From: Nemertoderma westbladi
Taxonomy: Eukaryota; Xenacoelomorpha; Nemertodermatida; Nemertodermatidae
DNA length: 64,000 nt
Assembly: GCA_032718475.1 (NCBI GenBank)
Contig: JAUCBJ010008515.1
Location: forward strand, 50,128-114,127
Direction of reading: 5' to 3'
Shown here: positions 45,159 to 54,412 of the stretch, in pieces
Numbering within the stretch: position 1 is the first letter of the stretch
Layout of the letters: each line of letters opens with the position of its first letter
Notes under the pieces: model-generated
Databases searched by the model: none
The model's input: the letters and a program-made list of their open reading frames with translations, nothing else
What the model was told of the DNA's origin: nothing
Program-made: the position numbers and the translations under genes

Positions 45159-45543
45159 TTACCGTCCGCAGTTAATTTTTTTCGCAATAGCTGCTCCAGC
45201 AGCGGCGGCACCGGCACTCGCGGCGAGTTTCGCACCAATGCCGAGTAAGGGTATTAGAAACGGTAGTATACCTCCAGATTGATTGCTTAACTTTTTTCAT
45301 GTAACTTGATATATTTTTTGTTTTACGGTTGAGTGATTTCAATACCTTCTTAGAGCGGCGAATATTTCTAAATGAATGAGGGGTTAATTGTACGTTACCT
45401 TTTAGAACATTTAATGCAGTATTTACAATGAGCCGTATTAATTCGTTACTCGCGGTATGGTTAATAAAATAAGTTCTTTGTTGAGGGGTAGCGCTGCGTA
45501 GAAATTCCAGTTCGTTACGATATTTCTGCACAAGTCTATTCAT
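45159..45543 (-). pseudogene. Small Polinton protein with basic middle and hydrophobic C-terminus, frameshifted
   Basis: ATG at 45543. The first ~85 codons (NELIRLIVNTALNVLKGNVQ, LTPHSFRNIRRSKKVLKSLN) match a small Polinton family with 'LNVLKGN.PLT' and a Lys-rich middle. Around 45290 the frame slips: the annotated frame becomes Arg/Cys-rich, whereas the neighbouring frame gives the expected Gly/Ala hydrophobic end (GGILPFLIPLLGIGAKLAAS) finishing at 45159-45161. So one frameshift has separated the C-terminus. The hydrophobic end suggests a membrane-interacting virion protein. Located between ATPase and the 56-aa gene. Confidence 0.6.
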
Positions 45544-45580
45544 TGTTGCAACATTATTGAAAATTGTTACAAAATATTAA

Positions 45581-46261
45581 TTATTTATCATTATTATTAT
45601 TATTATTTTCGCTACGTTTATAGTCAATGTAATTTTTAATGTAACAATTATGATTACGAAATATATCCGATCTAAATCTTAAATGTTCGGGTGTTTCCTG
45701 TCGTAAATCAATTAAGAAATGCGAAAATGGTTCAATAGTTGCATCTTGATAGGAATCAACTAAAAATTTGGTCTGCCCTGGTAACATCTGCTTCGCGAAA
45801 TTTAAAACCGATAAACTGTCTCGCGGATTTTTCATTAATACTAAAGTATGGCTATTAATTGATCTTGTGCGGTTATGCTTCCCACCGTAAAACATGTTTT
45901 GCGTTATAAAACAAATAAATATATTGGAATGATGAGCTACCTTAGTAAACAATACAGTTAAAGCTGTACTGGACTCAGTTTCTGTTAATAAATCATCTAT
46001 AATTAATAAATCTCGACTATTCACTAAACTATCTATATTTTCAGGCAAACCTTTGTAAAGGTGAGTAATACCGGGAATAGTCGGGGGATTGCTCCCGTAA
46101 CAATGCAATACTCGCAAGGGGGCTTCGTTGAAACAACCATTCTTGTGTTTAATTAAATTACTGACAAATGTTGACTTTCCAGAACCAGATGGCCCAGAAA
46201 TTATCATACTCGTTCCCATTTGAAAGTTTAAATTATATGGACCTGAATTAAAGTCAGCCAT
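45581..46261 (-). CDS. ATP: Packaging ATPase (FtsK/HerA, A32-like)
   Basis: An intact 226-codon ORF from ATG 46261. Walker A GPSGSGKST is at residues 23-31, Walker B LLIIDD at 85-90, followed by a TETES segment. FICFITQNMFYGG (about residue 115) is typical of the A32-like DNA-packaging ATPases of Polintons and large DNA viruses. It pumps the genome into preformed capsids. Normal size for the family and no visible lesion. Upstream is the RING-finger gene, downstream the small membrane-type protein, all on the minus strand. Confidence 0.93.
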   Translation of the reverse strand: MADFNSGPYNLNFQMGTSMIISGPSGSGKSTFVSNLIKHKNGCFNEAPLRVLHCYGSNPPTIPGITHLYKGLPENIDSLVNSRDLLIIDDLLTETESSTALTVLFTKVAHHSNIFICFITQNMFYGGKHNRTRSINSHTLVLMKNPRDSLSVLNFAKQMLPGQTKFLVDSYQDATIEPFSHFLIDLRQETPEHLRFRSDIFRNHNCYIKNYIDYKRSENNNNNNDK

Positions 46262-46477
46262 TTATTATTATTATTAAGATATATCAACAATACAATATAA
46301 TATAATATAAATATCAATATCAATAAACCATCACCATTACTATGTATATAACAATAATTGAGGCAACTACAATATTAGAGTACTGTATATTTAATTAACA
46401 TATGACACAACTACAGTATGTGACGCTCGCTGCAACAAAAGGTGCTATTTCCAATTATAGTATAGACTGATGTAATT
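46262..46477. other. Intergenic spacer upstream of ATPase gene
   Basis: AT-rich with ATTATT and TATAATATAATATAA runs (46264-46320); probably contains the ATPase promoter. No ORF. Confidence 0.35.
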
Positions 46478-46930
46478 TCAAGCATGGTGAGCATCTTTAT
46501 ACGCGAAATAATGATAGGTAACATCGGCGGTTTGGAAATCACTTCCCGAGAATTTCGCACTAATGATTTTTTTATGTTCGCTGCTAAAAAAATAAGGAAT
46601 ATAGTAGCAACACCGTCGTACTACATTTCTATAAAAAATATTCTCCAATATTGTAAATAAATCTCCCGGATCATTACTTTCCGCAGAAATATAAGTTATA
46701 TTTCGAAGCTCTTTCCAATAATAGGGTTGATAAATTGCCAACTTTATATTAAACTTAGATATGGGTGCGCGACAAATAGGACAAATTTTAGAACAATAAT
46801 TATTCATTTCGGAATATTGTACAATACATTGTACGCAAGTTGCATGTTTATTTTCACATTTATAATAATCTCGATGTTGTTGCAATAACTTAGAATAGCA
46901 AACTGGACATTTTTCATTTAAAATATCCAT
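46478..46930 (-). CDS. RING-finger protein (putative E3 ubiquitin ligase)
   Basis: An intact 150-codon ORF from ATG 46930. A C3HC4 RING is formed by C8-x2-C11, C25, H29, C32-x2-C35 and C50-x2-C53 (CPVC, CENKHATC, CPIC), with an extra Cys46. The remaining 95 residues have no recognised domain. Viral RING proteins usually redirect host ubiquitination or interfere with defence; that role is inferred. It lies in the Polinton minus-strand block between the ATPase and an acidic unknown gene and is not part of the core Polinton set. Confidence 0.75.
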   Translation of the reverse strand: MDILNEKCPVCYSKLLQQHRDYYKCENKHATCVQCIVQYSEMNNYCSKICPICRAPISKFNIKLAIYQPYYWKELRNITYISAESNDPGDLFTILENIFYRNVVRRCCYYIPYFFSSEHKKIISAKFSGSDFQTADVTYHYFAYKDAHHA

Positions 46931-47099
46931 TTTTCCAAATTTTAAAGTAAATTGAACATAATTACCTCAATACACAACAACAACAACAACAAACAAATCT
47001 GTTATACTGTATATACAATTACTACTACAATTTTCGATTATTTAAAAACATTAAAATTTTATAAATAATCATAAAATATTTATAATATAGAGGGAAAAG
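46931..47099. other. Spacer with CAA microsatellite
   Basis: (CAACAA)n at about 46975-46993 and TATATACA/ATAAAT-rich sequence; likely promoter of the RING gene. No ORF. Confidence 0.35.
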
Positions 47100-47543
47100 T
47101 CAAGAATCAATGATATTATCAACATATTCAACATTATCTGTTGATTCTTCAGGTTCGATAAAGGATTCTTTTGAAATCATTACAATAAAGAAAGACATAA
47201 TTTCGTAGAGGCTATGCCGATTTAGCCGTATTTCAAACTTTTCACCAGCTTCGTTGTATTGTGTAATAACAATAAACCCCTCTATCATGGATAATAGTAA
47301 GATGTTGATTAATTTTCCCACATGCTCAACTTTCAGGTTGTAATCTAAGAGATGAATACTATTATCAGAAGCATCAATATCAATTGAGCTTAAAACTTTC
47401 CTGGCTTTTTCAGAAAACTCAATTTTATATTTATCATCTCCCTGACGGTAAATTGTATAATCAATAACAATATAGGCTTGACCATCTTCTGCAAAAAATG
47501 AATGCCTTACTATTGGCATAACCATATCGGAATCAGAAGACAT
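47100..47543 (-). CDS. Acidic Polinton protein of unknown function
   Basis: An intact 147-codon ORF from ATG 47543, the outermost gene on the minus strand. It has alternating beta-like segments (HSFFAEDGQAYIVIDYTIYR, IHLLDYNLKVEHVGKLINIL), an internal hydrophobic helix (IMSFFIVMIS) and an acidic end (EPEESTDNVEYVDNIIDS). No family recognised. Being the first gene next to the right TIR, and acidic, it could be an early/regulatory factor, but this is only positional reasoning. Confidence 0.5.
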   Translation of the reverse strand: MSSDSDMVMPIVRHSFFAEDGQAYIVIDYTIYRQGDDKYKIEFSEKARKVLSSIDIDASDNSIHLLDYNLKVEHVGKLINILLLSMIEGFIVITQYNEAGEKFEIRLNRHSLYEIMSFFIVMISKESFIEPEESTDNVEYVDNIIDS

Positions 47544-47793
47544 TATTTAATTTATTTTATTGTAAATCAAACAAACAAAGTAAAAACTTTTAAACTAAAA
47601 CCATTACAAATGATTAATTGTGATTAAAGCAAGAGATTATATATATAAGATATTTTCGAAAATAATACAGGTCTTAAACTGAGAAATAGCCTAAATTCGG
47701 ATTATTGATTGGTTGATTAGCTGGTAGGGAAATGCAGTTTAAACAAAAATTATTGCGTAATAATAATCACTAATGCTTGTATACGCGTAGCTG
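47544..47793. other. Polinton right non-coding region
   Basis: AT-rich spacer between the acidic protein gene and the right TIR. TATATATAAGA near 47639-47650 could be a promoter of the minus-strand block. Confidence 0.3.
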
Positions 47794-48231
47794 GAACGGA
47801 ATGGAATTTCATGTATCATACTAGGAGGTTGGTGACAGCCGTCGAGGAGTAGCGCTAGCTAGCGGGGGCTAAATCGTTGAGTTGGCAATCGATATAATAT
47901 AATATAATATCGAGGGTATATGCGTGTAGTTGGTGGCCACGTCGTCGTTGTTGTCATCATATACAGTATACAGCAGTGGTGGTGGTGGTGATGATGTGGC
48001 GAAAAGGTGAATAACATTAGGGTTAGTAGTTAGTTAGTCAGTAGTCGAGTTAGGCTACGCTACGCTACGATTGGTTGATGGCAACTGCCGATCGATGGAT
48101 GGTGGTGACAGATGTGGCGCGCACCGCAATTTAGCACCGGAATTTGGCATTTTTTAATAGCCCTCCGAATGGAATGTGCATAGCCCAGGCTTAGGGAGGA
48201 CTTTGTTGGGGGCCATGCTTTATCTACTACT
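47794..48231 (-). repeat. Right terminal inverted repeat of the Polinton
   Basis: Complement of the left TIR. The outer ~170 bp are almost perfect; inner parts differ by indels, notably a shorter GTGGTGGTG microsatellite (47973-47990). Followed by target duplication AGTATG (48232-48237). Confidence 0.9.
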
Positions 48232-48237
48232 AGTATG

Positions 48238-51200
48238 GTGTTCCCTCAGTTGGGTCGTCAACTTCACTGCTCTCCACTTCCCATTCACTTAATTGATATA
48301 CTTGTTCTTTTGGTAATTTTTCCATAAGAGTTCTACGGGAAGGGCCAGTAAAGTACCAACCTACTCTAGTTCTTCCCGCATAGGCTTGTAGTGGTTGCGG
48401 TTGAGCAGGCCGTTTCTCCAATGTTTTGAGCGCCTCATGCGCATTTTGACCGATGAGTATTTGCACTCCAGGGTAATCTGTGTTGAATCTAGGTATATCA
48501 AACTGCTGGGTGAAATCGTCCTCATCCCAGTTATAAGGTTCTACTTGGCTGGTAGCGAAGTTCTTTATCGCCACCATTTTTACTGACCTTATGCTGTATT
48601 CTCCTAGTTCATCCTGGGGGGTGGACAACGCACCTACATAATAATCCGCTATTACTGTAGATTTCCAAACCTGCATAATTCCTGACATGTTTAACTTAGT
48701 TCGGAACTTGGGTTGTCCAGCAAAGATGTCTTCGGCTAGTTCTTTGTCGATGAATGTTCCTGTGCTACCGGAGTCAAGGAGGGCGTTCACTATATAACTC
48801 CTTTTAGGTCCGTGGACCCTTAACTGCACTACGGGAAATTCACGGATTCCTACATTGGAAGTTGGTGCTTTCCAAGATGGTTGTCGGTCAGAAGTAGTTA
48901 GGGGGAGCTCGCTGTCAGTGTCCTCTTCATATGTAAGTGCTCGATACACTGCGGTATTTATCAGGTAACAGGATTCGTTTTCGTCGGAGAATTCGTCCGT
49001 ATAGAATCCTTCCATCGCAGAACTTTGGTCAGTGTCGTTCACATCACTGAATTGGACATGTAGTTTGGACTCACTTACCTGACTCGGGCTGTTTCGATCG
49101 AATTCAGTGTGCAACAAGATATGATGTTTCGCACCGCACTTTGCACACCTTGTATCGGAGTAACAGGTTCGCCGTTGGTGTCCTTGTCTGAGGCAATATA
49201 ACACAACCGCTTATCCCACATGACTTCCCGTCTATCCGTTAATGATTTCTTTAGGAATTCATCACACATATTCAAGCGGTGGGTCCCGTCACATAGCACA
49301 CATTTCGGTTTGATGTTACTTACCTTATTTTGAATAACATTGTGCACACTCGTTCTTTCTTCGGGCTTTCTTACCTGAATTCTCTTAGGAGACGTAGGAT
49401 GAGTTTTTCTTACCTGTTCTTTAGGCGTTTTATTGACATAATAAGATCTTTCAGTGTCTTTCCCGCTGTCCTCTCCTTGAGAAGTCTGGCTTTCGCCGTC
49501 GTCGGTATAACACACTGGTGTTACCTTTCTCCTAGAAACGGGTTTCTCACTTACCTTGTTTTCCGGTGTCTTCTCTCTGGACTGCTTTAGGAGCTGTAAT
49601 TTCACTTCTCCATCTAAGAATGACATGAGATCAGCCATGGTAGGGTCTCGTCGTTGTTGTTCCATCATATATAACACTTTCTTATCCCAGCGTGTACCTA
49701 CTCCACCCTTCGGTAAAGTAGAGGCCACGGCTCCAATAACCATAGAACTCTGATATTCATGAGACTTACCTAGCCAATCTAATTGTCTACAGATCTCCTG
49801 AATCTCATCGGAAAACTCTATAATCCCGCTGCTAATAAATTTTCGGGGCGCTACCAATTTTGCATACAAATACCTAGCGATGTTATTCCTATTACCATAC
49901 CTGATGTTTAGGGTATCCCAAACTTGTCTTAATCCATCTGGATGTCCAATAAACTTTAACGCCATTAACTTGGGAGATCCTTCCAAGCACTCGATGAGGA
50001 ATCTAAGTTTCTCTCCGTTTGATAGCACAGAGTTCTGTATGTTATCTTTATAATATTCATTAAAAGGTAACCATTTCATCTCATCTCCATTGAACTTGAC
50101 GATCTCTCCCACCTTTACCGCTTGACGGGCTTCGGTTCTAGCCATTTGACGCGTAAAACTTTCTTGGGCCATCGTGTTATTTAATATCGAGTTATCGGTA
50201 TATAAATTTCTCGGATTATGATCAGTTCTATATGGAATATCATTGTCAATAGGTTTATAATTACCCTTAATAGGGTTTACTATAGGAGTTTCAACTTCAC
50301 TAGCAGTATAGATGCGTGTAGGCTCCACACCTTGCGCATGAAATACTTCAGACCTAACAGGTTGATACATTGTTACAGGGGGTGGTGGTATACCCTTTTG
50401 GAGATTTACTAGTTTGTCGCGTTCTAACGCAATACTTTGCTGCACTTCTTGCAACTCTAACCTACTCTCTCTAATTGTTCCCTTTAACTGCTGCACAGTC
50501 CCCTCCATCTCCTGGACTTGCTGAGAGGAGCGGGAACGGTGTTCCCTCAGCTGCCCGAGCAGGAGACCCATCTCCCGTCGTCCCTCATCTACCCACTCGA
50601 CCGCCGAAGCGGGAGGCGCCAACGTTGTAGCGGGCGGACGAGGGACAACGGGCGACAAATCATTAATATTTCGCTCGGAGTCCAGGACATGAACATTTTC
50701 AAGGGTGGTTCTGTGGGGCACAGGCAGCTTAGTGCTGTGCAGAGGGAATTTAGAGGTAGGTTCAGGGAGTACAGGTGTCTCTATCACCGAAGGGGTGGCT
50801 TCAAGAACAGGCCTAATTATTTCAGGCTCATCTACTATAGTAGGGAGTCTTTCTATTTTAATTATTTGGTCTGTGGGTTCTGTACTACCTAAGTCTGTGC
50901 TAACTAGTTGCCTTCTAACAGCTGGGGGAAAATCAGGCAATTTCTGACGGTGGGACATTCTTCTACGTCTGCTTAGACGAGATCTATTTCCTCCGCCTTC
51001 AGGATTGGTGGTATCGCCTTCCTCAGATGATGTATATCCCTGTCTTTTGGGAGTTGATCGACTCATCATCTGCATTTGACTAGCTGTTAACTGTTTATTT
51101 ATGCAGTCTTGATTCTCCTGAATGTTTTCCAATTCTAGTTGGGTGGTCTCTTCAGCGCTTGCGTCCTTCTGGGCTCCTCTACAAGGCGCACCCATGAGGC

Positions 51201-51519
51201 GGACGCTGTCCCACCACCCTTGGGGCCAGTCTGACTCCGTTTTTATCAGACCGGGCCGGAGGGTAGCCCGATGCTTCCCGGGTTCAATTTTCAATCCCCC
51301 GATCACACCGGCACAGCTCGTCGGTGTAGCCAGATGGTCGGCTACTGTCAACTTACTGTGGCCTGACTGTACATTGAGCCAACTCAGAGAGTCAATCGGC
51401 GGGTGGACCAGTCGATAGCGATCGAGCATCAAGGTCGCCCTTGAGCCAAACCGACGGTCTTGTCCCAGATGGGCTTGCGCTACCCACATGGAATATTGAC
51501 ACGTTTTCATCCGCCTCAC
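48238..51519 (-). pseudogene. gag: BEL/Pao gag and protease, frameshifted, cut by Polinton
   Basis: The minus-strand frame from 51519 encodes a long, charged N-terminal region, then a Pao-type DUF1759 gag domain (IVKFNGDEMKWLPFNEYY, LRFLIECLEGSPKLMALKF) and the first Cys cluster (CVLCDGTHRLNMC). Near 49195 a frameshift moves the rest to another frame (48230-49204): a second Cys/His knuckle (CLRQGHQRRTCYSDTRCAKC), a retropepsin with the DSG active site (ALLDSGSTGTFIDKELAE) and TDYPGVQILIGQN. The ORF then meets the Polinton at 48237 and continues in frame at 32254 with pol remnant. The missing RT between protease and the RNase H end is not due to the Polinton. The same family is seen at 11338-13820. 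Confidence 0.85.
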
Positions 51520-52443
51520 CGGCAGTATAGAGGGGAAGTCGGTTCCGCAAACAATACTGTCTAGCTTAAAGCTAAGAACAAGTCACCACTTACCAGTCAC
51601 TGTACACGTGTACTCAATAGATGCTCACGAAATCAAGTACACAACGGTAAACACAAATCTGACGCATACCATGCACACACAGAGGACATAATCGGGAAAG
51701 ACAAATCGGTGACAAAATCAGAGGGGACAAAATTGTATCGACTAATAAAAGAGCCGAGAGTACCTTATTTTGCCGTCAGGGTAAAATAACTTTGTGTGCA
51801 CAAAATATGCTGGGGCGCAGTAAACATATGGTCCTACTAATACCAGCGGCGTCTGGACCAACCGGCAAGGGTTCTCATACTCACTCGCAGTGGCCATACA
51901 TACACTCACGTAAACCACGTACCCACAGCAACAGAAAGCTCAAGCAAACTGCCACTGATCGTCCACACACAAACCACAGATTCCAGAGTATCATTCACTC
52001 GGACCACACTACAACACCAACCCCTCCTTGCAGCCGATATTCCGGGTGCCACCTCCATTCCAATAGTAGTACCAACAGAATCATCAGAAACCTGCCCATT
52101 CCGATGCAACACCTCCATTCCAATAGTGCTACCCTGGGAAAAGACACGTTTTTGGCAACCGATCGGAAACAGTAAAGAGTCTGGTCAACTCATACATACC
52201 TAACATAGACCTACCACATAAACCACATAAACCACAGATCACACTAAGCCACCACCCCTACTGTGTACAGGACTGGCAGAACGGCAACAGGCCGACTAGA
52301 CGGTACCACGGCACCATGTTAATTCATGGTTTGCAAGACACGAGGGCCTTCAGTAACTCCCTTGCACTATAGAACGGGATTTAACGTGCCCCCAGACCCT
52401 CACGAGTCCGCCGCCGCCTGTTGAGCACACCCCTATAGAGACC
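51520..52443. other. Spacer between gag and upstream ORF of the BEL-type element
   Basis: No gene supported on either strand. A CACCTCCATTCCAATAGT phrase occurs twice (about 52050 and 52110). The minus strand immediately after the upstream ORF reads GGTGAGG (52438-52444), resembling a splice donor; an intron to the gag ORF is conceivable but unproven. Confidence 0.4.
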
Positions 52444-53775
52444 TCACCTCCTTAGGCATGCTCTTCGTTCTGCTTCTGCCACTGCCTCTGCCGCTTTTCT
52501 TTCCGCTTCTGCCACTGCCACTGCCGCTGCCGCTGCTATTTTCTTTCTGTCCTCTATACGTTTTTTCTTGACTTGTTCTTCTTGGACCCTAGCGATGCGG
52601 AGTCTTTCATCAAATTTAGCCCGGTTCGCAGCTAACATATCCGCATCGATTGCGTCCAACACAAGCTTGGCTCCTTCACTATTAGGGCGAAGTCCAGACA
52701 GCCGTCTTCTCAACTCTTCGTCACCTACAAATCGTTGATAGTCTGACAGATAGATATCAATAGCATCTCTCTTATGCGGTTTCTCTGCTGTCGCTTCGCT
52801 CTCCACTTGGGAAAAGGTAGCGTCTGTTGATTCTCCATGGGTTGAGCGCTCAGCCAACTGAGATTTCCACGGGGCAGTTCTTTGAACTTGGAGACTCACC
52901 CGCTGAAACCAAGTCTTTACGGCAACTTGCAACGACGCGTCTTGTCTTCTTTTCGAAGCCTCCTCAAAGGCAGATAAGATTAGTCTGATTCTTAGAATTC
53001 TTTCTCGAACTTGATAAAGCAGCTCTTCCTGCCTTTGAGGTCTTTGCCGTTGTTGAAACAGGTGTTCCTCTAAGCACTCCAAAGAGCTGAAGAATCCCTG
53101 GACATATTCTGCTGCCGACCTCTCCCACACAGCTGGATCACTCGTGTTTCTTGACACTCCCATCCTGTGTAAGTCCTCCCAGGCAGCTTCCGATAAGTCA
53201 AATGGGAGTCCGGGTCCGGGGAAGTTCCATTGCTTCTCGACAATAGACTTCAGTTCCTCCACCGTATATCCCGCATAACTGACCTCCCTCATGTATCCCG
53301 CACAACCGTCCCCAGTCGATCGCTTACTTCTTGCCCAACCGACTGGATGTTCTTCCACAGCGATCAATACTCTAGCGAGTACGTTCCCTGGAAGAATGAG
53401 AAGGGGATCCGTATAAACCGCATCTGCCATTTTTGCTCCGCGCTCGGGTGTCAGCTCCACAATATCGGAACTACTGGAACTATCGGGCTGTTGAGAAATA
53501 AGTTCTCGTTTCGGGTACTGCTGCTGTTTCGCTGCCTCTTGGTCCCGCTTGACCCGAGCCCCAGTGCCTATGATAGACCTATGGTGCTCTTCTAGTCTAG
53601 GGTCTGACACTACTACTGTAGGGATGGCCTTTCTTACAGTAGGAGGGGACTTAGACTTTGGTCTGGGATGTTCTATACTTTGATCTTGGTCACAGATCTT
53701 TTTAAGACACTGTCTAACAGTCATTCTAACACTTTCTATGAGACTATCTGACAGTGTTTGTTGTGAGTCAGACAT
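52444..53775 (-). CDS. 443-codon ORF upstream of gag, unknown
   Basis: An intact ORF from ATG 53775 (MSDSQQTLSDSLIESVRMTV). Ser/Pro-rich N-terminus (~residues 1-110), then a globular region with aromatic residues (IVEKQWNFPGPGLPFDLSEA, residues ~180-205), a helical, Arg/Gln-rich middle, and a C-terminal coiled coil ending in an Ala/Glu repeat (AEAERKAAEAVAEAERR). It sits in the 5' leader of the BEL-type element in the same direction as gag. No zinc knuckle or protease. It could be an additional gag-like structural protein or a captured host sequence; not recognised. That it stayed open while gag is frameshifted is notable. Confidence 0.5.
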   Translation of the reverse strand: MSDSQQTLSDSLIESVRMTVRQCLKKICDQDQSIEHPRPKSKSPPTVRKAIPTVVVSDPRLEEHHRSIIGTGARVKRDQEAAKQQQYPKRELISQQPDSSSSSDIVELTPERGAKMADAVYTDPLLILPGNVLARVLIAVEEHPVGWARSKRSTGDGCAGYMREVSYAGYTVEELKSIVEKQWNFPGPGLPFDLSEAAWEDLHRMGVSRNTSDPAVWERSAAEYVQGFFSSLECLEEHLFQQRQRPQRQEELLYQVRERILRIRLILSAFEEASKRRQDASLQVAVKTWFQRVSLQVQRTAPWKSQLAERSTHGESTDATFSQVESEATAEKPHKRDAIDIYLSDYQRFVGDEELRRRLSGLRPNSEGAKLVLDAIDADMLAANRAKFDERLRIARVQEEQVKKKRIEDRKKIAAAAAVAVAEAERKAAEAVAEAERRACLRR

Positions 53776-53879
53776 GTTTGTTTGTACAGTTGAATGCCTA
53801 CTGCTATATTACAGTTAAAGCAAGTCTTGTAATTCAGTATCACCGTTAGCCTAGTAATTAATTACCGATACTGTTACTC

Positions 53880-54105
53880 AGTGTAACGTGATATATATAT
53901 ATAATATATTAGAATACTGGTATACACTTATAGTATATATATAAGTATTATTACAGACTAGGTTTGTCACAGAATACCGGTATATAATTTCAGCACAACT
54001 ATATATATAAATATATAATAGGCCTATCGTGAATACCGGTATACAGCTTACACTTATAGTACATATAAGTATAATTATGGACTAGAATTAATTACAGAAT
54101 ACCGG
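53880..54105. repeat. ~123-bp tandem repeats, part left of the gypsy insertion
   Basis: Units contain ACCGGTATATAATTTCAGCA, ATAATAGGCCTATCG and TATATAAGTATAATTATGGACTAG. Starts at 53976 and 54101 here, continuing at 59109 and 59232 beyond the gypsy element. The gypsy target duplication ACCGG is the beginning of a unit. Confidence 0.7.
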
Positions 54106-54353
54106 TGTGGGCGTATCTACTATTGCTGCGAGGCAGCAGACGAATAAAACCTTTGTCTGGAGCAGATACTATCAGATAGATATGTATAATAGGGTCCTCC
54201 AGGGACCGGTCACGGCATGTAGTAAGTAGCCTAATAACAGAATATGTACTGCCGTACTCTGACTAACACCGACATACAGACTGTCCAACACCGGTAGGTC
54301 TCTCCCCTCTCGTCCCAGGATATCCGTGGGGCGAGCCATATATTATCACCACA
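54106..54353 (-). repeat. 3' LTR of the gypsy element
   Basis: 248 bp, one mismatch to 58861-59108. Adjoins the polypurine tract at 54354-54360. Confidence 0.95.
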
Positions 54354-54412
54354 CCCCCTTACGAGCTCGGATTAGCCGTCTAAGGCTGTGCCGAGCTATC
54401 AACAGTTCTGTC

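Larger units (their letters stand above)
32255..48231. mobile_element. Maverick/Polinton element, complete ends, 6-bp TSD
   Basis: 15,977 bp with inverted terminal repeats beginning AGTAGTAGATAAAGCATGG on both sides and flanked by AGTATG at 32249-32254 and 48232-48237. Ends starting AG and a 6-bp target duplication are standard for Polintons. It contains the defining genes: protein-primed DNA polymerase B, retrovirus-like integrase, packaging ATPase, adenain-like protease, major capsid protein and penton-type protein. Plus-strand genes lie at the left third, minus-strand genes in the right two-thirds. Many genes have one inactivating lesion. It interrupts a BEL/Pao ORF. Confidence 0.95.
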
